Source: Deltaproteobacteria bacterium
GTDB lineage: Bacteria > Desulfobacterota > GWC2-55-46
Assembly: GCA_016218105.1 (NCBI GenBank)
Contig: JACRET010000090.1
Span: 1-46,949 of the forward strand
Reading direction: 5' to 3'
Length of the DNA stretch: 46,949 nucleotides
In this document: positions 1-6,675 of the stretch, piece by piece
Numbering within the stretch: position 1 is the stretch's first letter
How the letters are laid out: each line of letters begins with the position of its first letter
Translations under genes and position numbers: made by a program
The notes under the pieces: generated by a model
Told to the model about the DNA's origin: nothing
What the model saw: only the letters and a program-made list of their open reading frames with translations
Databases searched by the model: none

Positions 1-168
1 ACGCCTCGCAGCTGAATATGCATAGCGAGCGCATTCCCCGCAGTCTTCTGCGGGGTCAAGCGAGCGAATAGAAATTGTTTCCTTACATATCGAAGATTCC
101 CAGCGGATTCCGCGGGGAGCTTCAACCTTTTTGAGCAGCCTAAATAAAATCCGGGTTTTTCAGCACCC
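1..168 (+). repeat. Family A palindromic repeat, 3' part, with nested family D repeat
   Basis: The left part is cut by the window edge. Bases 1-16 match the middle of the family A element seen whole at 4400-4549, and 127-168 match its right end (TTTTTGAGCAGCC, then GGGTTTTTCAGCA). About 110 bp of a second repeat (family D) sit between them. Family D holds the hairpin CCCCGCAG/CTGCGGGG (36-43 and 48-55) and a GAAG..CCC/GGGGAGCTTC segment. The same junction, CGCAGCTGAA followed by TATGCATAGCGAGCG, recurs at 42575-42600. No coding potential is seen. Confidence 0.75.
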
Positions 169-172
169 GCCC

Positions 173-577
173 CTACTCAAACACGATCTCTTTTATATTC
201 TTTGACGCTATCCTGTAAGTCCCGAAGTTCGTGACACCCAGGAAACGTTCCTCATTATCTAGGCTTACCGCCACCACGTCCCCGTTTTTAAGGGTAATCT
301 GAAAATCAGACCTGGTGCCGTTGCCGCCTCCCAAAGACGATACCTTTCTGATCTTTTCAAACGATATCGTAACAACCCCTTTTCCCCTTACGCCGGTAAA
401 GAATATATTGCCTTCCCAGCTCACGCGGGAGACCTTGGTCATAACATCCTGGTCGTCCCGGACAGTTGCTTTAAAGTCTATCTCAGGCACCGGGACCTCC
501 GCCCCGGGCGGTTTGGCCATCGCCACCAGCATAACCCAGAAAAATACCGCCGAAAGAATCCACAAGGATCTCCTCAT
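173..577 (-). CDS. Small exported protein of unknown function
   Basis: The product is about 134 residues from the ATG at 577. That start has a GGAGG Shine-Dalgarno 8 nt upstream and is preferred to the GTG at 586. The N-terminus (MRRSLWILSAVFFWVMLVAMA) is a clear signal peptide or signal anchor, so the protein is probably exported. The mature part is beta-rich with alternating hydrophobic residues and no cysteines, with a segment resembling small beta-barrel domains (TLKNGDVVAVSLDNEERFLG). I do not recognise a family. It is transcribed divergently from the gene at 775. A TTGACT-N18-CATAAT promoter and an 8-bp perfect hairpin in the leader precede it. Existence as a gene is fairly sure; function is unknown. 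Confidence 0.7.
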   Translation of the reverse strand: MRRSLWILSAVFFWVMLVAMAKPPGAEVPVPEIDFKATVRDDQDVMTKVSRVSWEGNIFFTGVRGKGVVTISFEKIRKVSSLGGGNGTRSDFQITLKNGDVVAVSLDNEERFLGVTNFGTYRIASKNIKEIVFE

Positions 578-600
578 CACTTCCACCTCCGCTTATCAGA

Positions 601-618
601 GGGCTCTCTTGAGAGCCC
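601..618. repeat. Perfect 8-bp inverted repeat in the leader of the 173-577 gene
   Basis: GGGCTCTC TT GAGAGCCC is a perfect palindrome with a 2-nt centre. It lies about 24 nt upstream of the ATG at 577 and downstream of the predicted minus-strand promoter, so it falls within the 5' untranslated region. It could be an operator or an RNA hairpin near the ribosome binding site. The sequence does not say which. Confidence 0.5.
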
Positions 619-665
619 ATGCGAGTATTTTTTGGCAACTTCGGACTAGGTACTTTAACCTTCTA

Positions 666-695
666 ATTATGGCAGGCAGTATGAGTAAAAGTCAA
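666..695 (-). promoter_or_regulatory. Candidate sigma70-type promoter for the 173-577 gene
   Basis: Read on the minus strand, TTGACT (695-690) and CATAAT (671-666) are separated by 18 nt. This predicts a start near 659 and a leader of about 80 nt containing the 601-618 hairpin. Confidence 0.5.
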
Positions 696-736
696 GGAAT
701 AATGGCTGTCAAAAGGCGTATAAAAACATGTATTTA

Positions 737-765
737 TTGACAAAACAACTGTGTTTCACTATACT
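737..765 (+). promoter_or_regulatory. Near-consensus sigma70 promoter, apparently leaderless
   Basis: TTGACA (737-742) and TATACT (760-765) are separated by exactly 17 nt. A start at the usual 6-8 nt past the -10 box falls at about 771-773, only 2-4 nt before the ATG at 775. No good Shine-Dalgarno precedes that ATG, so the mRNA may be leaderless. Confidence 0.7.
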
Positions 766-774
766 GGATGGGTT

Positions 775-1035
775 ATGGCGACGAGAATCAACTTCATAGA
801 CCTGTACTCTTTTTACAATGAGCTTGACGCAAGCGTTATCGAGACACTGATGGAGGACTACAATATCAGCTGTTCGATAAGGACGCTCGGGTCCATCAGG
901 TTCTCAACGGATGTCAATAATTACCAGGAAAAAAGGATAGCCGTTGAGTCTGATAAGCTTGAGAACGCCAAGAAGATAATAAATGACGCTATAAAGAGCG
1001 GAGTTATATCGAGAGAGGGAAAGTTCAGGGTCTAA
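775..1035 (+). CDS. DUF2007-like putative signal-transducing small protein
   Basis: An 86-residue soluble protein (MATRINFIDLYSF...). The pattern of a short strand, a helix with an acidic LDASVIETLMEDY stretch, a strand with basic residues, then RIAVESDKLENAKKIINDAI matches what I know of the DUF2007 family. That family has a small GlnB-like alpha/beta fold, and its function is largely unknown. The GTG at 751 would give eight more residues but lies inside the promoter between the -35 and -10 boxes, so the ATG at 775 is chosen. The gene stands alone, and no terminator is evident after it. Family assignment is moderate; the gene itself is convincing. Confidence 0.7.
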   Translation: MATRINFIDLYSFYNELDASVIETLMEDYNISCSIRTLGSIRFSTDVNNYQEKRIAVESDKLENAKKIINDAIKSGVISREGKFRV

Positions 1036-1340
1036 AGACGTACCCCCAATCCTTCCTCATCTTCCCCGTGGCAAACACTTCTTTTTTAAAATAAAATGAA
1101 CGATGTTTTTTCCGTCCCTCGATAAGGTAAAAGAAAAGCTTAAAGGCGCTGTTTTGCCCGTAGAGATAAGCGCAGAGCCGCCCCCTCTTACATCCGTATG
1201 AGCGGGAGGTTTGAGGGAAGGGCCGTAGAAAGTTTATAAAATGAACGGATATCTTATGTAAGTGCTGGAATTTGGTGCCGCAAATAAGTATAATAGCTAA
1301 CATTGCCGGTTTTAAATTTTCATTGTCTAGAGGAGGGTAA
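1036..1340. other. Intergenic region, about 305 bp, without a recognised gene
   Basis: No credible reading frame is present; the antisense frame through 1025-1438 runs into yjbQ and has atypical composition. A TATAAT at 1289-1294 lies about 47 nt before yjbQ and may be its -10 box. The best spaced -35 candidate (TGGAAT, 1266-1271) matches the consensus at only three positions. The segment 1165-1235 has GC-rich patches (GAGCCGCCCCCTC, GAGCGGGAGG) that could fold, but I cannot assign an RNA class. Confidence 0.5.
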
Positions 1341-1775
1341 ATGAAGGTCTTTACCAGCGCAATCAGGATAAAATCAGGTGCCAAGACCGAAGAGGTGAAC
1401 ATTACCAACCAGGTGGAAGCGGTCATCCTGGAGAGCAATATCTATGAAGGCATGGCGCTGGTATTTACAGGGCATACGACGGCCAGCATCCACCTCAATA
1501 ACGCTGACCGCGACCTTGAAGAAGACTTTCATAACTTCCTTAAAGAACTTATACCCAACAAACCCACTTACCGCCATAACAAGGGCGACTACGGCAGAAA
1601 CGCCGACGCGCACCTTAAATCCCTTCTTGTCGGGAACAGCATCACGATACCGATAACAAAGGGCAGGCTGGCGCTCGGCCAGTGGCAGGGGATCTACTTC
1701 TCGGAGTTCGACGGGCCAAGGTCGAGGCTTATATCCATAAAGATATTCGGCTCGCCAGAGTCGAGTGAGCGCTAG
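1341..1775 (+). CDS. yjbQ: YjbQ family protein (UPF0047)
   Basis: A 144-residue cytosolic protein of usual family length, starting at an ATG preceded by GAGGAGGG. Family hallmarks are FTGHTTASIHLNNADRDLEED (around residues 42-62) and RHNKGDYGRNADAHLKSLL (78-96). These are followed by GNSITIPITKGRLALGQWQG, the stretch that carries the conserved His and Gln residues of the fold. Family members have been reported to show weak thiamine-phosphate synthase activity, but the physiological role is unsettled. A 6-nt gap separates it from rsmD, so the two are probably cotranscribed. Confidence 0.9.
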   Translation: MKVFTSAIRIKSGAKTEEVNITNQVEAVILESNIYEGMALVFTGHTTASIHLNNADRDLEEDFHNFLKELIPNKPTYRHNKGDYGRNADAHLKSLLVGNSITIPITKGRLALGQWQGIYFSEFDGPRSRLISIKIFGSPESSER

Positions 1776-1781
1776 GCTTTA

Positions 1782-2333
1782 ATGAGGGTCATCGGGGGCA
1801 AATGCAAAGGCAGAAGGCTGGCCTCTTTTAGCGGCTCTTCCATCAGGCCGACCTCCGATAAGGTAAGGGAGGCGATATATAACATACTCCCGATGGAATT
1901 CCCTTTCAGGCGCGTGCTTGACCTCTTTGCCGGCACCGGCGCGATGGGAATAGAGGCGTTGAGCAGGGGCGCGGATGAAGCCGTTTTCGTGGATTCCAGT
2001 CTCATCGCTATAAATATTATCAGGAAAAACCTTGAGTCTTGCGGCCTGGAGGGCGCGAGTGTGCATAGAGGCGAAGCCGTAAGTGAGGTCAGAAGGTTTG
2101 CCAGAGGCGGCGAACATTTTGACCTCATAATAATAGACCCGCCTTATAATTCCGCGCTGGTAGAAGAAACCTTGAAAGAAATAGATACAGAGGGGCTTTT
2201 GGCCCCCGGCGGGATTATCGTTGCGGAGGCCTCGAAAAGGGCGCCGGTCAAGAACGAATTCCCGGGGCTTGAGCTTGAGGACGAGAGAAAGTACGGGGAT
2301 ACCCTGGTATACTTTTTCGGTAAGCGGGGTTAG
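1782..2333 (+). CDS. rsmD: 16S rRNA (guanine(966)-N2)-methyltransferase RsmD
   Basis: A 183-residue SAM-dependent methyltransferase. It shows the N-terminal MRVIGGKCKGRRL, then RPTSDKVREAIYNIL. The SAM-binding motif I is VLDLFAGTGAMGIEALSRG (45-63), and the catalytic DPPY is at 119-122. The known family role is N2-methylation of G966 in 16S rRNA within the assembled 30S subunit. The stop codon abuts the ATG of coaD (TAG then ATG with no gap), the usual rsmD-coaD pair, so translation is probably coupled. Confidence 0.94.
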   Translation: MRVIGGKCKGRRLASFSGSSIRPTSDKVREAIYNILPMEFPFRRVLDLFAGTGAMGIEALSRGADEAVFVDSSLIAINIIRKNLESCGLEGASVHRGEAVSEVRRFARGGEHFDLIIIDPPYNSALVEETLKEIDTEGLLAPGGIIVAEASKRAPVKNEFPGLELEDERKYGDTLVYFFGKRG

Positions 2334-2834
2334 ATGGCAAGACTTAAGAACATAGGCGTATATCCGGGTACGTTCGACCCGATAACAAGGGGGCATCTCG
2401 ACATAATCGAGAGGGGGCTTAAGCTCTTCGACCTCCTTATAGTAGCGGTTGCCGAGAGCCAGTCAAAGGCGCCGCTCTTTAATGTGGAAGAGAGGCTCGA
2501 CATATTAAATCATGAGCTCAAGAAATATAAGAAGATAAAGGTTGAAAGTTTTGATTGCCTCCTTATCGATTACGTCAGGCAGAAGAAGGCCTCGACTGTG
2601 CTCCGGGGGCTCAGGGTCATATCCGATTTCGAATACGAGTTCCAGATGGCTCTCATAAACAGAAAGCTCGACCCAGGCATTGAAACGGTCTTCATGATGA
2701 CGTCTGAGAGCTATGCCCCGCTAAGCTCCAGGTTCATAAAGGAGATAGCAAGGCTCGGCGGAGACATGAATTCTTTCGTGACCCCCAATGTGGCAAAGAG
2801 ATTGAAAGAGAAGTACGGCGTTAAAAAAGGCTGA
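2334..2834 (+). CDS. coaD: Phosphopantetheine adenylyltransferase CoaD
   Basis: A 166-residue nucleotidyltransferase that converts 4'-phosphopantetheine and ATP to dephospho-CoA, the penultimate step of coenzyme A synthesis. The N-terminal YPGTFDPITRGHLD carries the (T/H)xGH nucleotide-binding motif as TRGH (18-21). The C-terminal half has LRVISDFEYEFQMALINRKL and the LSSRFIKEIARLGGD helix that corresponds to the ISSTxxR signature. Length is typical. It directly follows rsmD. Downstream is repeat DNA, so it is the last gene of its operon. Confidence 0.95.
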   Translation: MARLKNIGVYPGTFDPITRGHLDIIERGLKLFDLLIVAVAESQSKAPLFNVEERLDILNHELKKYKKIKVESFDCLLIDYVRQKKASTVLRGLRVISDFEYEFQMALINRKLDPGIETVFMMTSESYAPLSSRFIKEIARLGGDMNSFVTPNVAKRLKEKYGVKKG

Positions 2835-2839
2835 ATCCC

Positions 2840-2932
2840 TGCGGGAAATTGAAACTCACCGCGGAAGCGGCGGGGTTAGCGGGCGCGATGCATCTTCAAT
2901 GGGCCGCGCGGCAAGCCGCTGGCAGCAGACCT
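2840..2932. repeat. Degenerate family D-like palindromic DNA
   Basis: TTGAAACTCACCGCGGAAGCGGCGGGG resembles the TTGAAGCTCCCCGC..GCGGGG arm of the family D repeat seen at 1-125 and 14455-14560, followed by GCGCGATGCAT, also found there. It adjoins the family A copy at 2935. It is noncoding. Confidence 0.45.
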
Positions 2933-2934
2933 AA

Positions 2935-3086
2935 CAGTTTGCTGAAAAACTCAAATTTTGTTCAGACTGCTCAAAAAGCTCCGGATGCGAGGCGTCGAGA
3001 GGCGAGGAATGAGGCGTATTTTTGTATACGCCGCAGTGACGAGCTTTGATGCCAACGAAGCAGATGGACTTTTTCAGCAGCCTGCT
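2935..3086 (-). repeat. Family A MITE-like repeat, full copy, inverted orientation
   Basis: A complete element of about 150 bp with imperfect terminal inverted repeats (CAGTTTGCTGAAAAAC at the left, CTTTTTCAGCAGCCTG at the right). An internal hairpin of GGCGTATTTTTGTATACGCC type sits in the middle. It ends 25 nt before the ATG of the aminotransferase gene, so that gene's promoter must lie in or before the repeat. Spurious frames run through it. Confidence 0.85.
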
Positions 3087-3111
3087 AAAAGATAATAAAA
3101 GGAGCAGAAGG

Positions 3112-4308
3112 ATGATCAAGCTTTCAAACCGGCTTGCGGGATGCGAAGAGTCCGTTACTCTGGCGATAACAGCCAAGGCGCGCTCGCTTAAGGCTGAAGG
3201 GAAGGACATTATCGGCTTTGGCGCGGGAGAGCCGGACTTTGATACGCCTGACAATATAAAAGAGGCGGCTATAAAGGCTATCAACAGCGGGCAGACCAAA
3301 TATACGGCGGTCGGCGGCATAAACGAGCTTAAGGACGCTATCGTAAATAAATTCAAAAAGGACAATAACCTTTCCTACGGAAGGGACGAGATACTTGTCT
3401 CATGCGGCGGAAAGCATTCCATATTCAATCTCTTCCAGGCGATATTAAACCCGGGCGACGAGGTTATAATACCGGCCCCGTTCTGGGTCTCTTACCCTGT
3501 TATGGTAATGCTCGGAGGGGGGAAGCCGAAGATAGTAAGGACCTCGGAGAAGGCGGGCTTCAAGATGTCGCCTGACGCCTTCAGTGCCGCCATCACGCAG
3601 AATACCAAGGCGGTTGTCATAAACAGCCCCTCAAACCCTACCGGAGCGGCTTACAACGAGGCGGAGCTCAGAGAGTTGTCGAAGATAGCGTTGGAGAAAG
3701 GTCTGCTTATTATCTCGGACGAGATCTACGAGAAGCTTACATACGACGGCTTTCACTCAAGCTCGATAGCTTCCATCTCAGACGAAGTCAAACAGAATAC
3801 GGTCGTGCTTAACGGAGTCTCCAAGACTTATTCGATGACGGGCTGGAGGATAGGGTACGCGGCGGGGCCGAAAGAGATAATAAAGGCCATGACAAACATC
3901 CAGAGCCAGTCCACCTCTAACCCGGCGTCCATCAGCCAGTGGGCGGCGGTAGAGGCTATAAGCGGCTCTCAGGAGACGCTCGTTACGATGACAAAGGAGT
4001 TTGAGAAGAGGCGTAACGCGATGGTTGACGGGCTTAACGCGATAGAAGGGGTGAGCTGCATAAGGCCCCAGTGCGCGTTCTACGTCTTCGCGAACGTCTC
4101 AAAGTCTCTCGGCAAGAGGTTTAACGAGATGACCATAAAGGGTTCCGCGGACATGGCGAATTACCTCCTCGATATCGCGGGCGTTGCGGTAGTGCCCGGC
4201 GAGCCGTTCGGGGACGATTCGTTCATAAGGCTTTCTTACGCGACCTCAATGAAGAACATATTGAACGGGGTCGAGAGGATAAAGAAGGCGATAGGGGAAC
4301 TTAAGTAA
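3112..4308 (+). CDS. Pyridoxal-phosphate aspartate aminotransferase (class I)
   Basis: A 398-residue fold-type I aminotransferase, probably aspartate:2-oxoglutarate transamination. Visible hallmarks are GAGEPDFDTP (37-46), which binds substrate, and the SNPTG turn (174-178). SDEIYEKLTYDG follows, with the cofactor-contacting Asp and Tyr. SKTYSMTGWRIGY carries the Schiff-base lysine at K238. A C-terminal FIRLSYATS supplies the carboxylate-binding arginine. The ATG at 3112 is chosen because AGGAG lies 7 nt upstream; the frame remains open into the upstream family A repeat, which is not part of the gene. Substrate specificity (aspartate versus prephenate or broad) cannot be read from sequence alone. 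Confidence 0.9.
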   Translation: MIKLSNRLAGCEESVTLAITAKARSLKAEGKDIIGFGAGEPDFDTPDNIKEAAIKAINSGQTKYTAVGGINELKDAIVNKFKKDNNLSYGRDEILVSCGGKHSIFNLFQAILNPGDEVIIPAPFWVSYPVMVMLGGGKPKIVRTSEKAGFKMSPDAFSAAITQNTKAVVINSPSNPTGAAYNEAELRELSKIALEKGLLIISDEIYEKLTYDGFHSSSIASISDEVKQNTVVLNGVSKTYSMTGWRIGYAAGPKEIIKAMTNIQSQSTSNPASISQWAAVEAISGSQETLVTMTKEFEKRRNAMVDGLNAIEGVSCIRPQCAFYVFANVSKSLGKRFNEMTIKGSADMANYLLDIAGVAVVPGEPFGDDSFIRLSYATSMKNILNGVERIKKAIGELK

Positions 4309-4324
4309 TCCCGCCTTATCTAAA

Positions 4325-4351
4325 ACCTCCCCTCTCTCGATGAGGGGAGGT
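4325..4351. repeat. Family B GC-rich hairpin after the aminotransferase
   Basis: ACCTCCCCTC and GAGGGGAGGT are complementary across a short loop (TCTCGAT). It belongs with the CCCTCCC/GGGAGGG hairpins at 6310-6351, 6560-6602 and 33980-34062. There is no U-run after it on the plus strand, so it is at best a weak terminator of the aminotransferase gene. It may instead act as an mRNA 3' end stabiliser. Confidence 0.5.
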
Positions 4352-4399
4352 GGAAATCCAGCCCTAAAATATTAAATGGTGCGCACAGCGAACCCTCAA

Positions 4400-4549
4400 G
4401 GCTGCTGAAAAAATCCATCTGCTTCATTTGCATCAAAGCTCGTCACTGCGGCGTACAGACAAAGTCCGCCTCACTCCTCGCTTCTCGACGCCTCGCAGCT
4501 GAAGCTTTTTGAGCAGCCTTAACAAATTCCAGGTTTTTCAGCAACCTGT
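4400..4549 (+). repeat. Family A MITE-like repeat, full copy
   Basis: The reference copy for this window: GGCTGCTGAAAAAA at the left end and GGTTTTTCAGCAACC at the right end form terminal inverted repeats. The interior contains AAAGCTCGTCACTGCGGCG, CTCGCTTCTCGACGCCTCGC and a subterminal GCTTTTTGAGCAGCC. It lies between two convergent genes. Confidence 0.85.
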
Positions 4550-4596
4550 TAGGGTTCAATGAGTCTTGCCGCGGTGCAGTTCGTTTTAAATCCGCC

Positions 4597-5136
4597 CTAT
4601 TCTTCCCTGAATATCTCTGCCTCGAAGGTGAATATCGTAGCGCCTTGCTTCCAGGCATCCTGATTCAGGCCCGCTTTGATCGATGTCTGTTCCAGAAACT
4701 GTATCCTGTTAAAGCCGTTTTCTGTTGCTACCTGCGGAAGGAGTACGCCGCGGCTCCGCCCCTTTATTATATAGAGCCCGTGCCTCCCCACTTCGACCTC
4801 TGAGACATCGCTGATCTCTTTCAAAGGCGACAGTACCGAAATCTCAATGGTTATCTCACTCAGTTCCGGCGGGGTTAAAGGCATAAATCTCGGGTCTTTT
4901 GCGGCGGCGGATACGGCCATGTCGATGATCGTCTTGTAGAGCGGGTTCGGCGAGGCGAAAGTGCCGATACAACCCCTGAGCATCCCGTCCTTGTGGATGG
5001 TGACGAACGCGCCGGAGTCGGACTTGTACGCCTCTCCCTCGGCTTCCAGCAGGGGCGGCTTCCTTCCGCTGACTTGCGCCTCGATAGCCTCGCGCGCAAG
5101 CCTTAAGAGGGTTTTCTTTTCTGTGGCGGTCAGCAT
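4597..5136 (-). CDS. amrA: AMMECR1-domain protein (AmmeMemoRadiSam protein A)
   Basis: A 179-residue protein with the AMMECR1 fold. The invariant LRGCIG is at 53-58, then LYKTIIDMAVSAAAKDPRF and LSEITIEISVLSPL. A C-terminal GVLLPQVATENGFNRIQFLEQTSIKAGL stretch is typical of the family. In many genomes the family sits with a Memo-like protein and a radical SAM enzyme; neither partner is nearby here, so it is an orphan. The biochemical role of the family is poorly defined. The start is the ATG at 5136. It faces the aminotransferase gene, with repeats between them. Confidence 0.88.
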   Translation of the reverse strand: MLTATEKKTLLRLAREAIEAQVSGRKPPLLEAEGEAYKSDSGAFVTIHKDGMLRGCIGTFASPNPLYKTIIDMAVSAAAKDPRFMPLTPPELSEITIEISVLSPLKEISDVSEVEVGRHGLYIIKGRSRGVLLPQVATENGFNRIQFLEQTSIKAGLNQDAWKQGATIFTFEAEIFREE

Positions 5137-5280
5137 TTTTTACCTTTTCGGGTTTTCAATCTCCTACCCTTGTGCAAGGACGGCATTCTCCATCTTGAAA
5201 TAGACGGATCATCTCATTCGGATATTCTTATCTGCCGTTCACGCCGTAGTGAGGTCATGGAGAGAGGCAATATTACCGGT

Positions 5281-5308
5281 TTGATTTTTTCATATATTAT
5301 CATATAAT
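5281..5308 (+). promoter_or_regulatory. Sigma70-type promoter of nadA
   Basis: TTGATT (5281-5286) and TATAAT (5303-5308) are separated by 16 nt in an AT-rich context. The predicted start is near 5315, giving a leader of about 30 nt before the ATG at 5346. Confidence 0.65.
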
Positions 5309-5345
5309 TCTTTTTTAGAGAAAATCTTTTAAAGCGAGCGTATAT

Positions 5346-6266
5346 ATGAGGGACAGGGAAGAGTTGAAAAAAGAGGTCAGGGCGCTCTTGAAAGAGCGTG
5401 ACGCGATAATGCTGGCGCACAACTACCAGCGGGATGAGGTGCAGGAGACGGCCGATTTGACCGGCGATTCTCTCGCCTTGAGTCAGGCGGCAGCCGACTC
5501 ACCCGCGAAGGTAATAGTATTCTGCGGCGTTCACTTCATGGCGGAGAGCGCCGCGATATTGTCTCCTCAGAAGACCGTGATAATACCGAGGATGGACGCC
5601 GGGTGTCCGATGGCCGACATGATAACGCCCGAAGACCTCATAAAAGAGAAGGAGAAGAGGCCGGGGGTGCCGGTCGTAGCCTACGTCAATACGAGCGCGG
5701 CGGTAAAGGCCTTAAGCGATATCTGCTGCACATCGGCCAATGCCGTGAGCGTAGTCAATTCCCTTACGGAAGATCGGGTCTACATGATACCCGATAAAAA
5801 CCTGTCGCACTATGTCTCGCTTACCGCCAGGAAGAAGATGGAGTGGTGGGGAGGGTTCTGCCCTACGCACGAGAGGCTTAAGGTGTCAGAGGTCTTGAAG
5901 GCCAAGGAAGAAAACCCGGGCGCTGTCTTTGTCTGCCATCCCGAGTGCAACCCGGAGATAGTAAGGCTTGCCGACCATGTCTGCTCTACGTCCGGGATGT
6001 ACAAATTCGCAAAGAAGACAGAGGCGCAAACGATAATCGTCGGCACAGAGATGGGCATATTATATAAGCTCAAGAAAGAAAACCCGGAGAAGAATTTCAT
6101 AATCCCGTCAAAGGCCCTCATCTGCCCGAACATGAAGCTGACGACTCTGGATGATGTCGCCGAGAGCCTCAAAGAGATGAAGAACATCGTGACGGTGCCT
6201 GATGATATAAGGGCAAAGGCAAAGGCGGCGCTCGACAGGATGCTCAAGGTGCCGAGGGATTTTTAA
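5346..6266 (+). CDS. nadA: Quinolinate synthase NadA
   Basis: A 306-residue [4Fe-4S] enzyme that condenses iminoaspartate with dihydroxyacetone phosphate to quinolinate in de novo NAD synthesis. [21 protein letters not shown] (22-42) is the family N-terminus. The three cluster cysteines of the family are visible: C87 in [10 protein letters not shown]172 in GGFCPTH and C260 in [17 protein letters not shown] lies between them. The length fits the compact form of the family. No nadB or nadC is adjacent. The Shine-Dalgarno is weak (GAGCG), and a strong promoter is directly upstream. Confidence 0.96.
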   Translation: MRDREELKKEVRALLKERDAIMLAHNYQRDEVQETADLTGDSLALSQAAADSPAKVIVFCGVHFMAESAAILSPQKTVIIPRMDAGCPMADMITPEDLIKEKEKRPGVPVVAYVNTSAAVKALSDICCTSANAVSVVNSLTEDRVYMIPDKNLSHYVSLTARKKMEWWGGFCPTHERLKVSEVLKAKEENPGAVFVCHPECNPEIVRLADHVCSTSGMYKFAKKTEAQTIIVGTEMGILYKLKKENPEKNFIIPSKALICPNMKLTTLDDVAESLKEMKNIVTVPDDIRAKAKAALDRMLKVPRDF

Positions 6267-6305
6267 AAGAGAAGCCCCCGGCCCGTTCGGGGAACGGGCC
6301 CTATT

Positions 6306-6352
6306 AAGATTGATTCACCCTCCCCTTAGTCCCCTCCCGTCGAGGGAGGGGA
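6306..6352 (+). repeat. Family B repeat, copy 1
   Basis: It contains AAGATTGATTCACCCTCCCC and the hairpin CCCCTCCC GTCGA GGGAGGGG, followed by ATTTTAAG. It matches 6557-6603 with a single visible mismatch, 251 bp away. Confidence 0.8.
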
Positions 6353-6556
6353 TTTTAAGTAGAGAAAGAGATTGCTTCGCTCCACTCGCAATGACATTCG
6401 TTTTGCTTTTTGTTTTTAAAAAATCACAGTGGTATTGCGCAGCGAATAAAAGAGGCGAGCGACCTGGCTTCAGTTCCATTGGAGGGAGAGAGCCGACAGC
6501 GAGCGGAGCCAATACCCGAAAGCGCGCTGCAGCGCGCAAAGTGGCTTTACCAGACT

Positions 6557-6603
6557 AAGATTGATTCACCCTCCCCTCAGTCCCCTCCCGTCGAGGGAGG
6601 GGA
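6557..6603 (+). repeat. Family B repeat, copy 2
   Basis: The direct repeat of 6306-6352, with the hairpin CCCCTCCC/GGGAGGGG at 6582-6602 followed by AGGTTTTG. The same AGGTTTTGTATG-type tail follows the copy ending near 34062. Confidence 0.8.
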
Positions 6604-6675
6604 GGTTTTGCTTCTTGGGTTCCCTTGATCCCGGCCCGTTTCGGAGAGTGTGCCTTACACCAATCTTCATCCGCC

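Larger units (their letters stand above)
6267..6675. other. Repeat-filled intergenic region, about 410 bp
   Basis: No gene is seen. It holds an 8-bp hairpin just after nadA (GGCCCGTT 6280-6287, AACGGGCC 6293-6300). Two near-identical family B direct repeats follow (6306-6352 and 6557-6603). The DNA between them contains ATTGCTTCGCTCCACTCGCAA, a string typical of dispersed noncoding repeats, and AGCGCGCTGCAGCGCGC, a self-complementary stretch. The region lies between convergent nadA and the Ca2+ ATPase gene. Confidence 0.7.

Noticed and set aside
315..740. Open frame on plus opposite the small exported protein
   Set aside because: It is antisense to a gene with a signal peptide and good Shine-Dalgarno, and its product has no coherent features.
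1165..1235. Possible group II intron or tRNA-like remnant
   Set aside because: The GC-rich patches do not match domain V or a cloverleaf by eye, and no reverse transcriptase is near.
1025..1438. Minus-strand open frame across the gap before yjbQ
   Set aside because: It overlaps the conserved yjbQ start on the other strand and has unbalanced composition.
3046..3111. N-terminal extension of the aminotransferase
   Set aside because: These codons lie in the family A repeat, while the ATG at 3112 has a Shine-Dalgarno.
4324..4549. CRISPR array from tandem hairpins
   Set aside because: The repeats are of different families, with no regular spacers and no cas genes.
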